Shown here in pieces: positions 48,358 through 57,589 of a stretch of 64,000 bases of DNA. Source of the stretch: an uncultured Verrucomicrobia subdivision 3 bacterium (GTDB lineage: Bacteria > Verrucomicrobiota > Verrucomicrobiia > Limisphaerales > UBA11358); the NCBI GenBank assembly GCA_903922735.1, contig CAIXUZ010000060.1, positions 62,001 through 126,000 of the forward strand. The letters run 5' to 3'. How positions within the stretch are numbered: position 1 is the stretch's first letter; every line of letters begins with the position of its first letter. The translations under genes were made by a program, and so were the position numbers. The notes under the pieces were generated by a model. That model saw only the letters and a program-made list of their open reading frames with translations, searched no databases and was not told where the DNA came from.

Positions 48358-49666
48358 GAAGACGGGCCACGAACGCGCCATCCACGCCATCCACAAACGG
48401 CAGCAATTGGCGTTCGGTTTCCAGTTCAAAATCGGGATGCGCAGCGAGAAAAGCCTTCACGACTTCGGAATTCTCCTCCGACTCCAGACTGCAAGTGCTG
48501 TAAACGATAACGCCGCCGGCTTTCAATTTTGGCGCGGCCTGCCGGAGCAACTCCAATTGCGTCACGCGCAGGCGTTCGATTTCGGCCGCCTGAATCCGCC
48601 AGCGCAAATCCACGCGGCGCCGCATGACGCCGGTATTGGAACACGGGGCGTCCAACAAAATTCTATCAAATTTTGAGTTTTCAGTTTGTAGCGGTGGTGT
48701 TTGAGCGGTGGCCACACACGTCACGCCAAGGCGGACGCAATTTTCATTCACCAGTTTCAACCGACGGGGATCGAGGTCGCAGGCGGAAATCCGGCCCTCG
48801 TTATTCACCAACTGCGCGATGAAGGTGGTCTTGCCGCCGGGCGCGGCGCAGGCGTCGAGAAGGTCTTCCCCAGCCAGCGGCGCGAGCAACACCGGCGCGA
48901 GCAGCGTGCTGGGATCCTGCAGGTAAAACCCGCCATCACGAAAACTGCCAAGCGAAGTGAGCGGCGGATGCGATTTCAGCTCGAACGCAAGATTCTCGCC
49001 AGTCCAGTCGCGGGTCACAAAATCGTATTCGACATTTTCTTCGCGCCACCGCTCCACCAGCCGGGCGGCGTCGGTTTTCAGCGTGTTGACGCGGGCATAA
49101 GTTTTCGGTGGCGTGTTGTTCCATTCGAGGAGTTGCCGTGTTTTTTCGTCGCCGAATTGCCGGCGCCATTTCTCCACCAGCCATTCGGGATGCGACCAGC
49201 CGAGCGCCGGCTGGGAGGTTTTCATATCCGCGAGAATTTTTCTGATTTCGTCCGCCTCCCGCAGATAGCCGCGCAGGACGGCGTTGATGAACCCGGCTTG
49301 AGAACTGTAGCCGGAGCGTTTGGCCTGTTCGACCGTCTCATGAACGGCGGCGTGCGGCGGAATGCGATCCAGCCAGAAAATCTGGTAAAGGCCGAGGCGC
49401 AGGAGATTTTTTAAAGCGGGCCGCGGCTCCCGTGCCGGGTCGGTTTTGCGGGCGATGAGCCGGTCGAGCGTAGCCTGCCAGCGCACGACCCCGCAGACGA
49501 GTTCGTGACAAAGCCCGCGATCCACGGGCGAAAGCCGCGCGGTGGCGAGGGCGATATCGAGAAGATTCTCGGTAAATTCGCTGCTGGTCTGGCGTTGCGA
49601 AAGAACTCGCGCCGCAATTTGTCTTGGATTTTGGTCGTTCAACAACTTTAATATAAAGAGATTCAT
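48347..49666 (-). CDS. rsmB: 16S rRNA (cytosine-967-C5)-methyltransferase
   Basis: 439 residues. The N-terminal NusB-like RNA-binding domain (DRGLCHELVCGVVRWQATLD, PPHAAVHETVEQAKR, GFINAVLRGYLRE) is followed by the NSUN methyltransferase domain: DACAAPGGKTTFIAQL for SAM, and the two catalytic cysteines in DAPCSNTGVMRRRVDLRW and YSTCSLESEENSEV. The length is normal (E. coli 429). Confidence 0.95.
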   Translation of the reverse strand: MNLFILKLLNDQNPRQIAARVLSQRQTSSEFTENLLDIALATARLSPVDRGLCHELVCGVVRWQATLDRLIARKTDPAREPRPALKNLLRLGLYQIFWLDRIPPHAAVHETVEQAKRSGYSSQAGFINAVLRGYLREADEIRKILADMKTSQPALGWSHPEWLVEKWRRQFGDEKTRQLLEWNNTPPKTYARVNTLKTDAARLVERWREENVEYDFVTRDWTGENLAFELKSHPPLTSLGSFRDGGFYLQDPSTLLAPVLLAPLAGEDLLDACAAPGGKTTFIAQLVNNEGRISACDLDPRRLKLVNENCVRLGVTCVATAQTPPLQTENSKFDRILLDAPCSNTGVMRRRVDLRWRIQAAEIERLRVTQLELLRQAAPKLKAGGVIVYSTCSLESEENSEVVKAFLAAHPDFELETERQLLPFVDGVDGAFVARLQRK

Positions 49667-49692
49667 CTTGCGCGAAGCGAGATAAAAAATTT

Positions 49693-51525
49693 ATGAAAGA
49701 AGAATTCGAGAAATTAGCCGCCACCGGAAAAATCGAAGGCCGTCATGTAGCGGCGCTGACCCAACTGGCAGAAGCCGGCTGCTGCATCCACCGGAGCTGG
49801 GGCTTCGGGCGCATCAAATCCGTGGACACCGTGTTCGCCCGGTTTGCCATCGATTTTTCGGGCAAGCCGGGACATCCGATGGATCTGTCATTCGCCGCCG
49901 AGTCGCTCAAGGCGGTGCCGAAGGATCATATCCTCGCCCGCAAGGCGACGGACCTTGACGCCGTCCGCCATCTGGCGGCGCATCACATTGATTTACTCAA
50001 GCTGGTATTGAACAGCTACGGCGGCAAGGCGACCACGGATCAGATCCAACAAGTCCTGGTTCCCGACGTCATCGCCGACGACTGGAAAAAATGGTGGGAG
50101 ACCGCCCGGCGCGAAATGAAGAAAGATGGACACTTCATTGTGCCGCTGAAAAAAACCGAGCCGGTGGTTTATCAAGTCCAGGAAACCTCGCTGCAGAACC
50201 GCCTGCTCGCGGATTTCCGCGCGGCCAAAGGTTTGAAAGCGCGCATCGTCGTCGTGTCGGAAATGCTCAAAGGCCTTTCCGACATGAAAGACAAAGCTGC
50301 CCTGGCCACCGAAGTCATCGCCGCGCTGAACCCCGACATAGCCGCGTATCAGCGGACCCAACCGGCTGTGGCGCTGGAAGCCATCTTTGCGCGCGACGAA
50401 TTATGCGCCGCGTGCGACCGCCAGTCCGCCCCCGACGAAATCACCGCAGCCCAAGTGTGGCTGCAGGACGGCATCCGCTTCGGCGCCTTGCTGGAGGCGA
50501 TTCCCGCCGCAAAGCATCATCGCGCGCTGGAATCGTTCAAAGCTGCCAACCCCGACCGCTGGGCGGATATTTTGCGCAGCGCGATCAATCTGGTTTCCGC
50601 GAAACTTGCCAAGGAAATTGCGAGCATTCTGATCAGCAACGGCAAATTGAATCTGCTCAAGGAAACCCTTTCCAAGCTCATCAGCCAGCACACGGCCAGC
50701 AGCGAACTGCTGCTGTGGTTCAGCCGCGAACGCACGGAAGACTATGTGGACATTCTCGGCCCGGAAGTGTTTCGCGCCATGCTCACTTCGATGGAACGCG
50801 ACCAGTTCAACGAGAAGCGCTCGAATCGCCTGCGCGATTTCATCCTCGAGGACCAGGCGCTGATCGCCGAACTCACCGCCTCCGCGGACATCGAAGTCAT
50901 CAAAGATTTAACCCGCGCCCTGAAACTTTCGCCCGTGTTTGACGACATGGACAAACGCTCCCTGCTCGCCCGGCTCGTCAAGGCGCATCCCGCCGTGCAG
51001 TCGCTCGTCAGCGGCGAACAGACCAAACAGGAATCCGCCCTGCTCGTCTCCTGGGAAAGCCTCGAACGTCGCCGGCTGGAATATCAGGATATTGTGGAAA
51101 AAAAGATTCCGGCGAACTCCAAGGAAATCGCCATCGCCCGCAGCTATGGCGACTTGCGCGAAAACCACGAATACAAGGCCGCGAAAGAGATGCAGAAAAT
51201 CCTCATGCGCCAGAAGGAAGATCTCGAAGCCGCGCTCACCCGTGCACGGGGAACAGATTTTTCCAACGCCAAAACCGAAGTGGTCGGCCCCGGCACTGTG
51301 GTGCAGGCGACGGATTTAGCATCGAATCAATCCGAGTCCTTCACGATTCTCGGCGCGTGGGATTCCGATCCGGACAAGGGCATCATCAGCTACCTGACGC
51401 CGGTGGCGATGGCGCTGCTTAACCGCAAGGTCGGCGACGAAGTGGAATTTGAACTGCACGGCAGCAAACGCCGCCACCGCATCGAGAAGATTGCGGCATG
51501 GAAGATGGAAGCGGCACCGGTGTAA
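49693..51525 (+). CDS. GreA-type transcript-cleavage factor with a long N-terminal extension
   Basis: 610 residues. Residues about 460-610 are a GreA: the coiled-coil tip RSYGDLRENHEYKAAKEMQ with the Asp and Glu that reach the RNA polymerase active site, GTVVQATD, and the FKBP-like C-terminal VAMALLNRKVGDEVEFELHG. The first 440 residues are not in normal GreA (158 residues); they begin with a small beta domain (GCCIHRSWGFGRIKSVDTVF) and continue as helical repeats (LLEAIPAAKHHRALESFKAA, LKLSPVFDDMDKRSLLARLV). Long GreA proteins of this sort are known in Chlamydiae. It should rescue backtracked RNA polymerase; the extension may bind nucleic acid or another partner. Confidence 0.9.
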   Translation: MKEEFEKLAATGKIEGRHVAALTQLAEAGCCIHRSWGFGRIKSVDTVFARFAIDFSGKPGHPMDLSFAAESLKAVPKDHILARKATDLDAVRHLAAHHIDLLKLVLNSYGGKATTDQIQQVLVPDVIADDWKKWWETARREMKKDGHFIVPLKKTEPVVYQVQETSLQNRLLADFRAAKGLKARIVVVSEMLKGLSDMKDKAALATEVIAALNPDIAAYQRTQPAVALEAIFARDELCAACDRQSAPDEITAAQVWLQDGIRFGALLEAIPAAKHHRALESFKAANPDRWADILRSAINLVSAKLAKEIASILISNGKLNLLKETLSKLISQHTASSELLLWFSRERTEDYVDILGPEVFRAMLTSMERDQFNEKRSNRLRDFILEDQALIAELTASADIEVIKDLTRALKLSPVFDDMDKRSLLARLVKAHPAVQSLVSGEQTKQESALLVSWESLERRRLEYQDIVEKKIPANSKEIAIARSYGDLRENHEYKAAKEMQKILMRQKEDLEAALTRARGTDFSNAKTEVVGPGTVVQATDLASNQSESFTILGAWDSDPDKGIISYLTPVAMALLNRKVGDEVEFELHGSKRRHRIEKIAAWKMEAAPV

Positions 51526-51531
51526 AAATTC

Positions 51532-51559
51532 AACCGCCAAGACGCGAAACGCGCCAAGT
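51532..51559. repeat. AACCGCCAAGACGCG...GCGCCAAG tag
   Basis: Third copy of the post-stop tag (see 15326 and 23606), here immediately after the GreA-fusion stop codon and before its terminator. Confidence 0.65.
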
Positions 51560-51572
51560 AAAAACAAATTAA

Positions 51573-51612
51573 GAAGGCAGGGAATCAGGAGAAATCTGAT
51601 TCCTGCCTTTTT
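51573..51612 (+). terminator. Terminator of the GreA-fusion gene
   Basis: GGCAGG-G-AATCAG pairs with CTGATT-CCTGCC (one bulged base) around GAGAAAT, followed by TTTTTGC. Confidence 0.88.
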
Positions 51613-51728
51613 GCTTTACGGATTTTATTTTGGCTCGACACAGGCACGGAGCAGAAATAGGGTCTGGCGATAAGAATGGATAGGCTGCAAACCAATCCCC
51701 CATATTGGTCAGTCATCACTATGCGTCT

Positions 51729-52073
51729 ATGACTAAATTCATATTTTACTTTATTGATGGCGTCGCAATGACAATCTCGATGCTCATGGGTATTTTTGGT
51801 GCTGCCGGACTTTGTGCCTTAATTTGGGGACCATCCATTCTGGTTACGGCTCTGGGAAATCATCCTGACTGGACACACCCAGCTTTCATAACCTTTATGC
51901 TGGTTTCGATGCTAGGGATGTTGATGGGGGCTTGCGGCGCAATCAGCGGTATTATTTTGCCATTGCACATACGCTTTCGCATACCACTTCTAAAGTCACA
52001 GGGCTTTGAGTCGAAATTTCTGAAAGCTTATGCCAGCAAAATTATTGAGTTTATAAGCCGTGATGCCCCATAA
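51729..52073 (+). CDS. Small membrane protein, unknown
   Basis: 114 residues from the ATG at 51729 (an in-frame TTG at 51705 is less likely). It has two strong membrane segments (MLMGIFGAAGLCALIWGPSI and LVSMLGMLMGACGAISGIIL) and a basic C-terminal tail (RIPLLKSQGFESKFLKAYAS). I know no family for it. The A/T content is visibly higher than in the neighbouring genes, hinting at recent acquisition. Confidence 0.6.
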   Translation: MTKFIFYFIDGVAMTISMLMGIFGAAGLCALIWGPSILVTALGNHPDWTHPAFITFMLVSMLGMLMGACGAISGIILPLHIRFRIPLLKSQGFESKFLKAYASKIIEFISRDAP

Positions 52074-52107
52074 CAGAATAGCTGAAAGTTCGCCTCACAA
52101 CTTTGCA

Positions 52108-52139
52108 TAAAAAAACGCCCCGCGATTTCTCGCCGGGCG
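52108..52139 (-). terminator. Terminator of the DUF5069 gene
   Basis: On the minus strand CGCCCGGCGA-GAAA-TCGCGGGGCG (plus arms 52116-52125 and 52130-52139) is followed by TTTTTTTATG. The central G.G opposition is the only mismatch. Confidence 0.85.
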
Positions 52140-52159
52140 TATTTGTTTATGCCGTTCGA

Positions 52160-52603
52160 TCAAGCCTTGCCGCCGTAGCTTGCGAAATCGTCCGCATCCA
52201 GCACGTCAAACCACGTAGAGATATCCGTGCGCGTGGGCGCGATGGCCTTGTGAATGCCGTTGAAATACTCTCGGCCGTCGGGATTATTCGGCGCGCGGTT
52301 TTCCTGCCACTGCGTCCATGCAGTGATTTCCGGCGCGGTGCGCTTATGCTTGGCGTATTTGGCGATCCATTCGAGCACTTCGGCATCGCTTTTGGTCAGT
52401 TCTTTTTTCAACGCTTCCGGGTCAATGCCGGCAAATTCCAAGAACTGCTGGTCTAGCGGGCAGGCGTAATGATATTCGCCGTTTTTACCGACCAGCGTGG
52501 CGCGGCCCTTGTCCAGCAGGCGCGGCAAAATGGCGTAGCCGCCGAGCCGCACGCGCGGGCTGCGTGGCGGGAATTTGGTGAGGTCAGGGGTATGGAGTGA
52601 CAT
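52160..52603 (-). CDS. DUF5069 domain protein
   Basis: 147 residues from the ATG at 52603 (MSLHTPDLTKFPPRSPRVRL); the frame extends to 52681 without support. DUF5069 blocks are RVRLGGYAILPRLLDKGRA, GEYHYACPLDQQFLEFAGID and FNGIHKAIAPTRTDISTWF, with helices between. The family is common in Verrucomicrobiota and Planctomycetota; the function is unknown. Confidence 0.85.
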   Translation of the reverse strand: MSLHTPDLTKFPPRSPRVRLGGYAILPRLLDKGRATLVGKNGEYHYACPLDQQFLEFAGIDPEALKKELTKSDAEVLEWIAKYAKHKRTAPEITAWTQWQENRAPNNPDGREYFNGIHKAIAPTRTDISTWFDVLDADDFASYGGKA

Positions 52604-52844
52604 GATTTTGTTTTGTTCCGGTTTGGACGTCGCCTTTCTTTGCGACGGCAACCAAGTTGCACCGAAAACGCCGAATTGCAAGTCAGGGGTTTGCCGTAGC
52701 GGCGTTCCGGCAAAGAACCGCCAGAGAAATGCGGAACACGGCCGTGGAGCCGCCAGGCCGCATCAAAAATGCCGAATTGCAAGCGGCCGGAAAAAATTTT
52801 ACTGTTCCGGTGTGAAACACTCTGGAAAAGCCTCAAGTGCGGCC

Positions 52845-53498
52845 ATGAAACTGATCGGCCTGTCCGGCCTGGCCGTGCTGGCGCTGCTGGCGGCCGCCTG
52901 GCTGGCGGCCAAGATCGGCACTTGCATTCTGACGGTGGGCGGGGTGCTCGGGGCGTTATGGGTACTGTTTGTTCTTTTCACCTTTTATTTTTTCCGCGAC
53001 CCCGAGGCAATGACGCCTTCCACGCCAAAGCTCGTCGTCGCGCCCGGCCACGGCAAAGTGGATACGATCGACACCACGACCGAGGAGGAATTCATGGGCG
53101 GCGAATGCCAGCGCATCTCCATTTTTCTTTCGGTATTTGACGTTCATGTCCAGAACGCGCCGGTCGCGGGCCGCATCGCTTTTTTCAAGCACTCACCCGG
53201 CCAATATCTGAATGCGATGCGCGCCGACTGCGCGAAGTTCAACGAAAACGTTTTGATCGGCATCGAGGCCGTCGACCCGCGCGACCAGAAAATCGGCCTG
53301 CGCCTCATTGCCGGCCTCATCGCGCGGCGCATCGTGCCATTCGTAGCACAGAATGATCCGGTTCAGCGGGGCGAACGCATCAGCCTGATTCAATTCGGCT
53401 CGCGGGTGGACGTTTACCTGCCGAAGACGGCGAAAATCAAAATCCAACTTGGCGACCGCGTGGTCGGCGGGCAAACGGTGCTGGCCACATTTGACTGA
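52845..53498 (+). CDS. psd: Phosphatidylserine decarboxylase
   Basis: 217 residues of the short, Psd-A-type enzyme that makes phosphatidylethanolamine. N-terminal membrane helices (VLALLAAAWLAAKIGTCILT, VLGALWVLFVLFTFYFFRDP) precede the core: KLVVAPGHGKVDTI, ISIFLSVFDVHVQNAPVAGR, NERLI-like NENVLIGIEAVDPRDQKIGL. The self-cleavage serine that becomes pyruvoyl is Ser186 in IQFGSRVDVYLP. The ATG at 52845 is chosen; longer starts run into non-coding sequence. pssA follows at 4 bases. Confidence 0.94.
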   Translation: MKLIGLSGLAVLALLAAAWLAAKIGTCILTVGGVLGALWVLFVLFTFYFFRDPEAMTPSTPKLVVAPGHGKVDTIDTTTEEEFMGGECQRISIFLSVFDVHVQNAPVAGRIAFFKHSPGQYLNAMRADCAKFNENVLIGIEAVDPRDQKIGLRLIAGLIARRIVPFVAQNDPVQRGERISLIQFGSRVDVYLPKTAKIKIQLGDRVVGGQTVLATFD

Positions 53499-53502
53499 AT
53501 TC

Positions 53503-54366
53503 ATGGCTGAAACCCCGCAAAAAAACGCGCCGCCCAGCGAGGGCGAGAAGCTGAGGATCTATTTCCTGCCGAACCTGTTGACAGCGGGGAATCTTTTCTG
53601 CGGCTTCGTAGCGCTCACCCAGATTGTCGAAGCCAACCTCACGCCGAATGCCGAAGGTCACGTCAACTGGATGCCCATCAAGTTTGCGCTCGCGTGCATT
53701 CTGCTGGCGTGCATCTTCGATTTATTCGATGGCCGGGTGGCACGCATGGGCGGACACGAAAGCCCGTTTGGCCGCGAGTTTGATTCGCTGGCGGATTTGA
53801 TTTCGTTCGGCGTCGCGCCGGCCTTTCTGGTGCATCGCGTCGTGCTGCGCAGCGCGCTGCCCGACGACTATGCGGAGCTCGGCTGGCTCATCGCCTCGAT
53901 TTACCTCATCTGCGGCGCGTTCCGGCTGGCGCGGTTCAATTGCCTCGCCGCAATGAACCTGCCCGGCGCGGGCAAAGATTTTCTCGGATTCCCGATTCCA
54001 TCCGCCGCCGGGCTGGTCGCGTCGCTAACGCTCTTCATCATCAAGTTAAACGAGAAGAACAAGGATCTCGGCCACTGGGGGTACCTGCTGCCGGTGGTGC
54101 TGATTTTTCTTTCCGCGATGATGGTGAGCGAGGTGCGGTATCCCAGCTTCAAATCACTCGGTTTGCGTTCCACCACCACCTTTTTGAAGCTGGTCATCGC
54201 CGCATTGTTCGTCGGCTGCCTGTTTATCCTGAAAGAGAAGATTTTGTATTACGTCCTGCCAATCTTCTTCACGGGATATCTGCTTTACGGTTTTATCCGG
54301 CCGCACATTTCGCGGGCCTGGCGCAAGGAAATCGAGGAAGACGACGAGACCGAGGCGGAAAACTAA
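53503..54366 (+). CDS. pssA: CDP-diacylglycerol--serine O-phosphatidyltransferase
   Basis: 287 residues with about seven membrane helices. The CDP-alcohol phosphotransferase motif is perfect: DLFDGRVARMGGHESPFG then REFDSLAD (D-x2-DG-x2-AR-x8-G-x3-D-x3-D). It makes phosphatidylserine, the substrate of the preceding Psd. Its stop overlaps the next start by one base (TAATG). The frame extension to 53449 overlaps psd and is rejected. Confidence 0.96.
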   Translation: MAETPQKNAPPSEGEKLRIYFLPNLLTAGNLFCGFVALTQIVEANLTPNAEGHVNWMPIKFALACILLACIFDLFDGRVARMGGHESPFGREFDSLADLISFGVAPAFLVHRVVLRSALPDDYAELGWLIASIYLICGAFRLARFNCLAAMNLPGAGKDFLGFPIPSAAGLVASLTLFIIKLNEKNKDLGHWGYLLPVVLIFLSAMMVSEVRYPSFKSLGLRSTTTFLKLVIAALFVGCLFILKEKILYYVLPIFFTGYLLYGFIRPHISRAWRKEIEEDDETEAEN

Positions 54367-55076
54367 TGGCTGAAACCCATCCCATTTTGGTGGCGGCGTT
54401 AGCAGGCTTTGTCTGCGCGCTATTTTTTTCTTCACTGCCCGGCCCGATCAACCTGACCATCCTCCACGAGGGCACCCAACGCGGCTTCAAATGGGGGTTG
54501 TTCATCGGTCTGGGCGCGGTGGTGATGGATGTCATTTATTGCGCCATCTCGTTCACCGGCATTTCGCAATTAATCGATCATGGCATCGCCCAGACGATGA
54601 TGCGGGTGATGGGGTTCGTCTTCCTGCTATTTATCGGGTTTAAATTCCTGCTAGCAAAACCAGAGAAAATCCCCACCCGCCTCAATCTCGCCATTGAAAA
54701 ACTGGAGGAGCGCATTGAGCAGAAAGTCCATCCGCACTCCGCCTTTGCCACCGGGTTCGTGCGCGTAGCGGCAAACCTCGGCGTGCTGGTCGCGTGGGTG
54801 GCACTATCCGCCACGCTGCTAAGCACCAAGGCGTTTTTCAGCAAAGAGGAATGGGTAGATGACTCGACGCCGGCAAAAGCGGCTTGTGTGGGAGGGGTGT
54901 TTACCGGGGCATTGCTGTGGTTCTTGTTTTGGAGCTTTATCGTGTCCCGCGGCCACGGAAAATTCAGCGACAAGTCATTGCTACGCCTACAACACATTTC
55001 GGGACTTTGCCTGATCGCCACCGCCATCTATGAAGGGGTGCGAATCGCGTGGCATCTGACCAAACAAACTATTTAA
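54366..55076 (+). CDS. LysE-family membrane transporter
   Basis: 236 residues with about six membrane helices. LysE/RhtB-type blocks are SSLPGPINLTILHEGTQRGF, WGLFIGLGAVVMDVIYCAIS, MMRVMGFVFLLFIGFKFLLA and a C-terminal LQHISGLCLIATAIYEGVRI. Such proteins export amino acids or related small molecules. The longer frame from 53940 overlaps pssA; the ATG at 54366 is correct. It is coupled to pssA. Confidence 0.85.
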   Translation: MAETHPILVAALAGFVCALFFSSLPGPINLTILHEGTQRGFKWGLFIGLGAVVMDVIYCAISFTGISQLIDHGIAQTMMRVMGFVFLLFIGFKFLLAKPEKIPTRLNLAIEKLEERIEQKVHPHSAFATGFVRVAANLGVLVAWVALSATLLSTKAFFSKEEWVDDSTPAKAACVGGVFTGALLWFLFWSFIVSRGHGKFSDKSLLRLQHISGLCLIATAIYEGVRIAWHLTKQTI

Positions 55077-55078
55077 TT

Positions 55079-56182
55079 ATGCTCAAAGCTGGAATCGTCG
55101 GATTGCCCAATGTCGGCAAATCAACCCTGTTCAACGCGGTCACCCGCACCCGCAAGGCCGAAGCGGCGAACTATCCGTTCTGCACCATTGACCCGAACGT
55201 CGGCATCGTCACCGTGCCGGATGAACGGCTTTACGTGCTGCAAAAAATCGCCAAGACCGGGGTCGTGATTCCGGCGGCGGTGGAATTCGTGGACATCGCC
55301 GGGCTCGTCAAAGGCGCGTCGCAAGGCGAAGGTCTCGGCAACAAATTTCTCACGCACATCCGCGAAGTGGACGCCATCGTGCAAGTCGTCCGTTGCTTTG
55401 AAGACGCCGACATCCACCACGTGGCCGGCTCCGTTGATCCCGTGCGCGACATTGAAACCATCACCACCGAACTGGTGTTGTCGGATTTGGAAGCGGTACA
55501 GAAACGGCTCGCCAGCGTGGCCAAGGACGCCAAACGCGGGGACAAGGAAGCCCTCGCGCAAGAAAACATCCTTAAAAAAATCGAGCCGCATCTGAACGCC
55601 GGTAAACCCGCGCTCACGCTCGAACTCGCACCGGAAGAAAAAGCGATTTCCCGACTGTTCTGGCTGATGACCGACAAACCCACCATTTTTGCCTGCAACG
55701 TCAAGGAAGGCGACCTGGCCACCGCCGCCCAGAATCCCCACGTCCTGAAAGTCCGCGAATACGCCAAAAACCATTTCGCGTGCGAGGCCGTCGTTATCAG
55801 CGCGCAGATCGAGAGCGACTTGATTGATTTGTCCGATGCGGAGGCTAAGGAATTTCTCAAGGAACTCGGCGTCAGCGAATCCGGCGTCGGGGCACTCATC
55901 CGTGCGACGTATCATCTGCTCGGTCTGCGGACATATTTCACGGCGGGCGAAAAGGAAGTCCGGGCGTGGACGATTCACAACGGAGACACCGCACCGAAAG
56001 CAGCGGGGGTCATCCACTCCGATTTTGAACGCGGTTTCATCAAGGCCGAAACTGTGGCGTACGACGATCTGGTGAAACTGGGCTCGGTGGCCGCCGCGCG
56101 GGAAAAGGGGCTTTACCGCATGGAAGGCAAGGAATACGTGGTGAAAGACGGCGACGTGCTGCTGTTCAAATTCAACGTGTGA
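55079..56182 (+). CDS. ychF: Redox-regulated ATPase/GTPase YchF
   Basis: 367 residues. G1 is GIVGLPNVGKSTLFNAVTRT, G2/G3 are CTIDPNVGIV and DIAGLVKGASQGEGLGNKFL, and the G4 equivalent is PTIFACNVKEGD. The C-terminal TGS-like domain has SGVGALIRATYHLLGLRTYF and GVIHSDFERGFIKAETVAYD. YchF binds ATP and ribosomes and is linked to stress response. It starts 2 bases after the LysE gene. Confidence 0.97.
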   Translation: MLKAGIVGLPNVGKSTLFNAVTRTRKAEAANYPFCTIDPNVGIVTVPDERLYVLQKIAKTGVVIPAAVEFVDIAGLVKGASQGEGLGNKFLTHIREVDAIVQVVRCFEDADIHHVAGSVDPVRDIETITTELVLSDLEAVQKRLASVAKDAKRGDKEALAQENILKKIEPHLNAGKPALTLELAPEEKAISRLFWLMTDKPTIFACNVKEGDLATAAQNPHVLKVREYAKNHFACEAVVISAQIESDLIDLSDAEAKEFLKELGVSESGVGALIRATYHLLGLRTYFTAGEKEVRAWTIHNGDTAPKAAGVIHSDFERGFIKAETVAYDDLVKLGSVAAAREKGLYRMEGKEYVVKDGDVLLFKFNV

Positions 56183-56196
56183 TTGGCAGATAACTA

Positions 56197-56228
56197 AAAA
56201 GGCCACAGAGCAATACTCTGTGGCCTTT
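56197..56228. terminator. Bidirectional terminator between ychF and sufS
   Basis: AAAGGCCACAGAG (56197-56209) pairs with CTCTGTGGCCTTT (56215-56227) around CAATA, followed by T's on both strands. Confidence 0.92.
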
Positions 56229-56245
56229 TCGTTTCGGCGGCAGAA

Positions 56246-57478
56246 TTATTGCGCAAAGAATTTCTGAATCTCTTTGATGACAGCGATGAAGACATCCACT
56301 TCCGCCTTCGTATTGTAAAAGTAAAAACTGGCGCGGGCGGTAGATTCCACGCCGAGTTTGTGCATCAAGGGCTGGGTGCAATGATGGCCACCCCGCAAAG
56401 CGACACCGCCTTGATCCGCCAGGGTAACGACGTCGTGGGCATGAACATCCTTGAGGAGAAAACTCACAAGCCCAGCGCGGTTCTGCCTGGGGCCGAAGAG
56501 ACGGATGTTCTTGAGCGCGGAAAGCTGTTCATAGGCATAGTTCGCCAGTTCCTGATCGTGCCGCCATATATTTTCACGACCGATGGCGTCGAGATAATCC
56601 ATCGCGGCGTGCAGACCGATGGGGCCGGAAATGTCCGGCGTACCGGCCTCGAAACGATGCGGGGCGGGTTTGAATTCCGTTTTCTGGTAACCCACGGTCA
56701 GGATCATTTCGCCGCCGCCCTGATAGGGCGGCATCGTTTCCAAGATTTCCGTGCGCCCGTAAAGCGCGCCAATGCCGGTGGGCCCGCAAATCTTATGACC
56801 GGAGAAGGCAAAGAAATCGCAGCCGATAGCCTGCACATCCACCGGCAAATGCCCGGCGCTCTGCGCCCCGTCCACGAGCGTGACAATGCCGAGCTGGCGC
56901 GCGCGGGCGCAGAGTTCAGCGACGGGATTCACCGTGCCCATAGAATTGGAGATGTGCACCATCGAGAGCAACTTCACCCGAGAGGTGAGGAGTGACCCAA
57001 CCTTGGTGAGGTCGAGCGCACCATCGTCGCCAGTGACGGGAATGTAGGCTATTTTTGCGCCCGTGCGCTGGGCAAGCAATTGCCACGGCACGAGGTTGCT
57101 ATGGTGCTCGACTTCGGTGAGCAGGATGACGTCGCCGGACTTTAAATGCCTGGCCCCCCAAGTGGCGGCGACGAGGTTAATGGCTTCGGTGGTACCGCGA
57201 GTCCAAATAATTTCGTCGGCAGATTTGGCATTGAGAAATTTTGCGGTGCGCGTGCGGGCGGCCTCAAAGGCGATCGTCGAGCGATTGCTCAATTCGTGGA
57301 TGCCGCGATGGACATTGGCGTTGTCGCGCTCGTAGTAATGCACGAGGGCATCGATCACGGAGCGGGGCTTTTGCGACGTGGCAGCATTGTCAAAGTAGAC
57401 CAGCGGCTTACCGTGGACTTCCTGATTGAGAATCGGGAAGTCCTTCCGCAAAGCTGACCAATCAATGGATTTATTCAT
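56246..57478 (-). CDS. sufS: SufS-type cysteine desulfurase
   Basis: 410 residues, a PLP enzyme that takes sulfur from cysteine for Fe-S assembly. The PLP lysine is in FFAFSGHKICGPTGIGALYG, the persulfide Cys is in ALRGGHHCTQPLM, and GTTEAINLVAATWGARH, HHSNLVPWQLLAQRTG and VDGAQSAGHLPVDVQA are diagnostic. It is the last gene of the sufD-sufU-sufT-sufS operon; a palindromic element separates it from sufT. Confidence 0.97.
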   Translation of the reverse strand: MNKSIDWSALRKDFPILNQEVHGKPLVYFDNAATSQKPRSVIDALVHYYERDNANVHRGIHELSNRSTIAFEAARTRTAKFLNAKSADEIIWTRGTTEAINLVAATWGARHLKSGDVILLTEVEHHSNLVPWQLLAQRTGAKIAYIPVTGDDGALDLTKVGSLLTSRVKLLSMVHISNSMGTVNPVAELCARARQLGIVTLVDGAQSAGHLPVDVQAIGCDFFAFSGHKICGPTGIGALYGRTEILETMPPYQGGGEMILTVGYQKTEFKPAPHRFEAGTPDISGPIGLHAAMDYLDAIGRENIWRHDQELANYAYEQLSALKNIRLFGPRQNRAGLVSFLLKDVHAHDVVTLADQGGVALRGGHHCTQPLMHKLGVESTARASFYFYNTKAEVDVFIAVIKEIQKFFAQ

Positions 57479-57489
57479 TGGAATTTATT

Positions 57490-57589
57490 AGCCACAGATT
57501 TTCACGGATGAAACACAGATAAAATCTGAATTTCAAAATCTATGGCCGGCTTTTCTCCATCTGTGTTTCATCTCTGCCCATCTGTGGCT
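57490..57589. repeat. CCACAGAT/ATCTGTGG palindromic element
   Basis: Outer arms AGCCACAGAT (57490-57499) and ATCTGTGGCT (57580-57589) are perfect complements; inner arms GATGAAACACAGAT (57507-57520) and ATCTGTGTTTCATC (57559-57572) are perfect over 14 bases. The 100-base element fills the sufT-sufS gap and touches the sufT stop codon. Confidence 0.9.
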
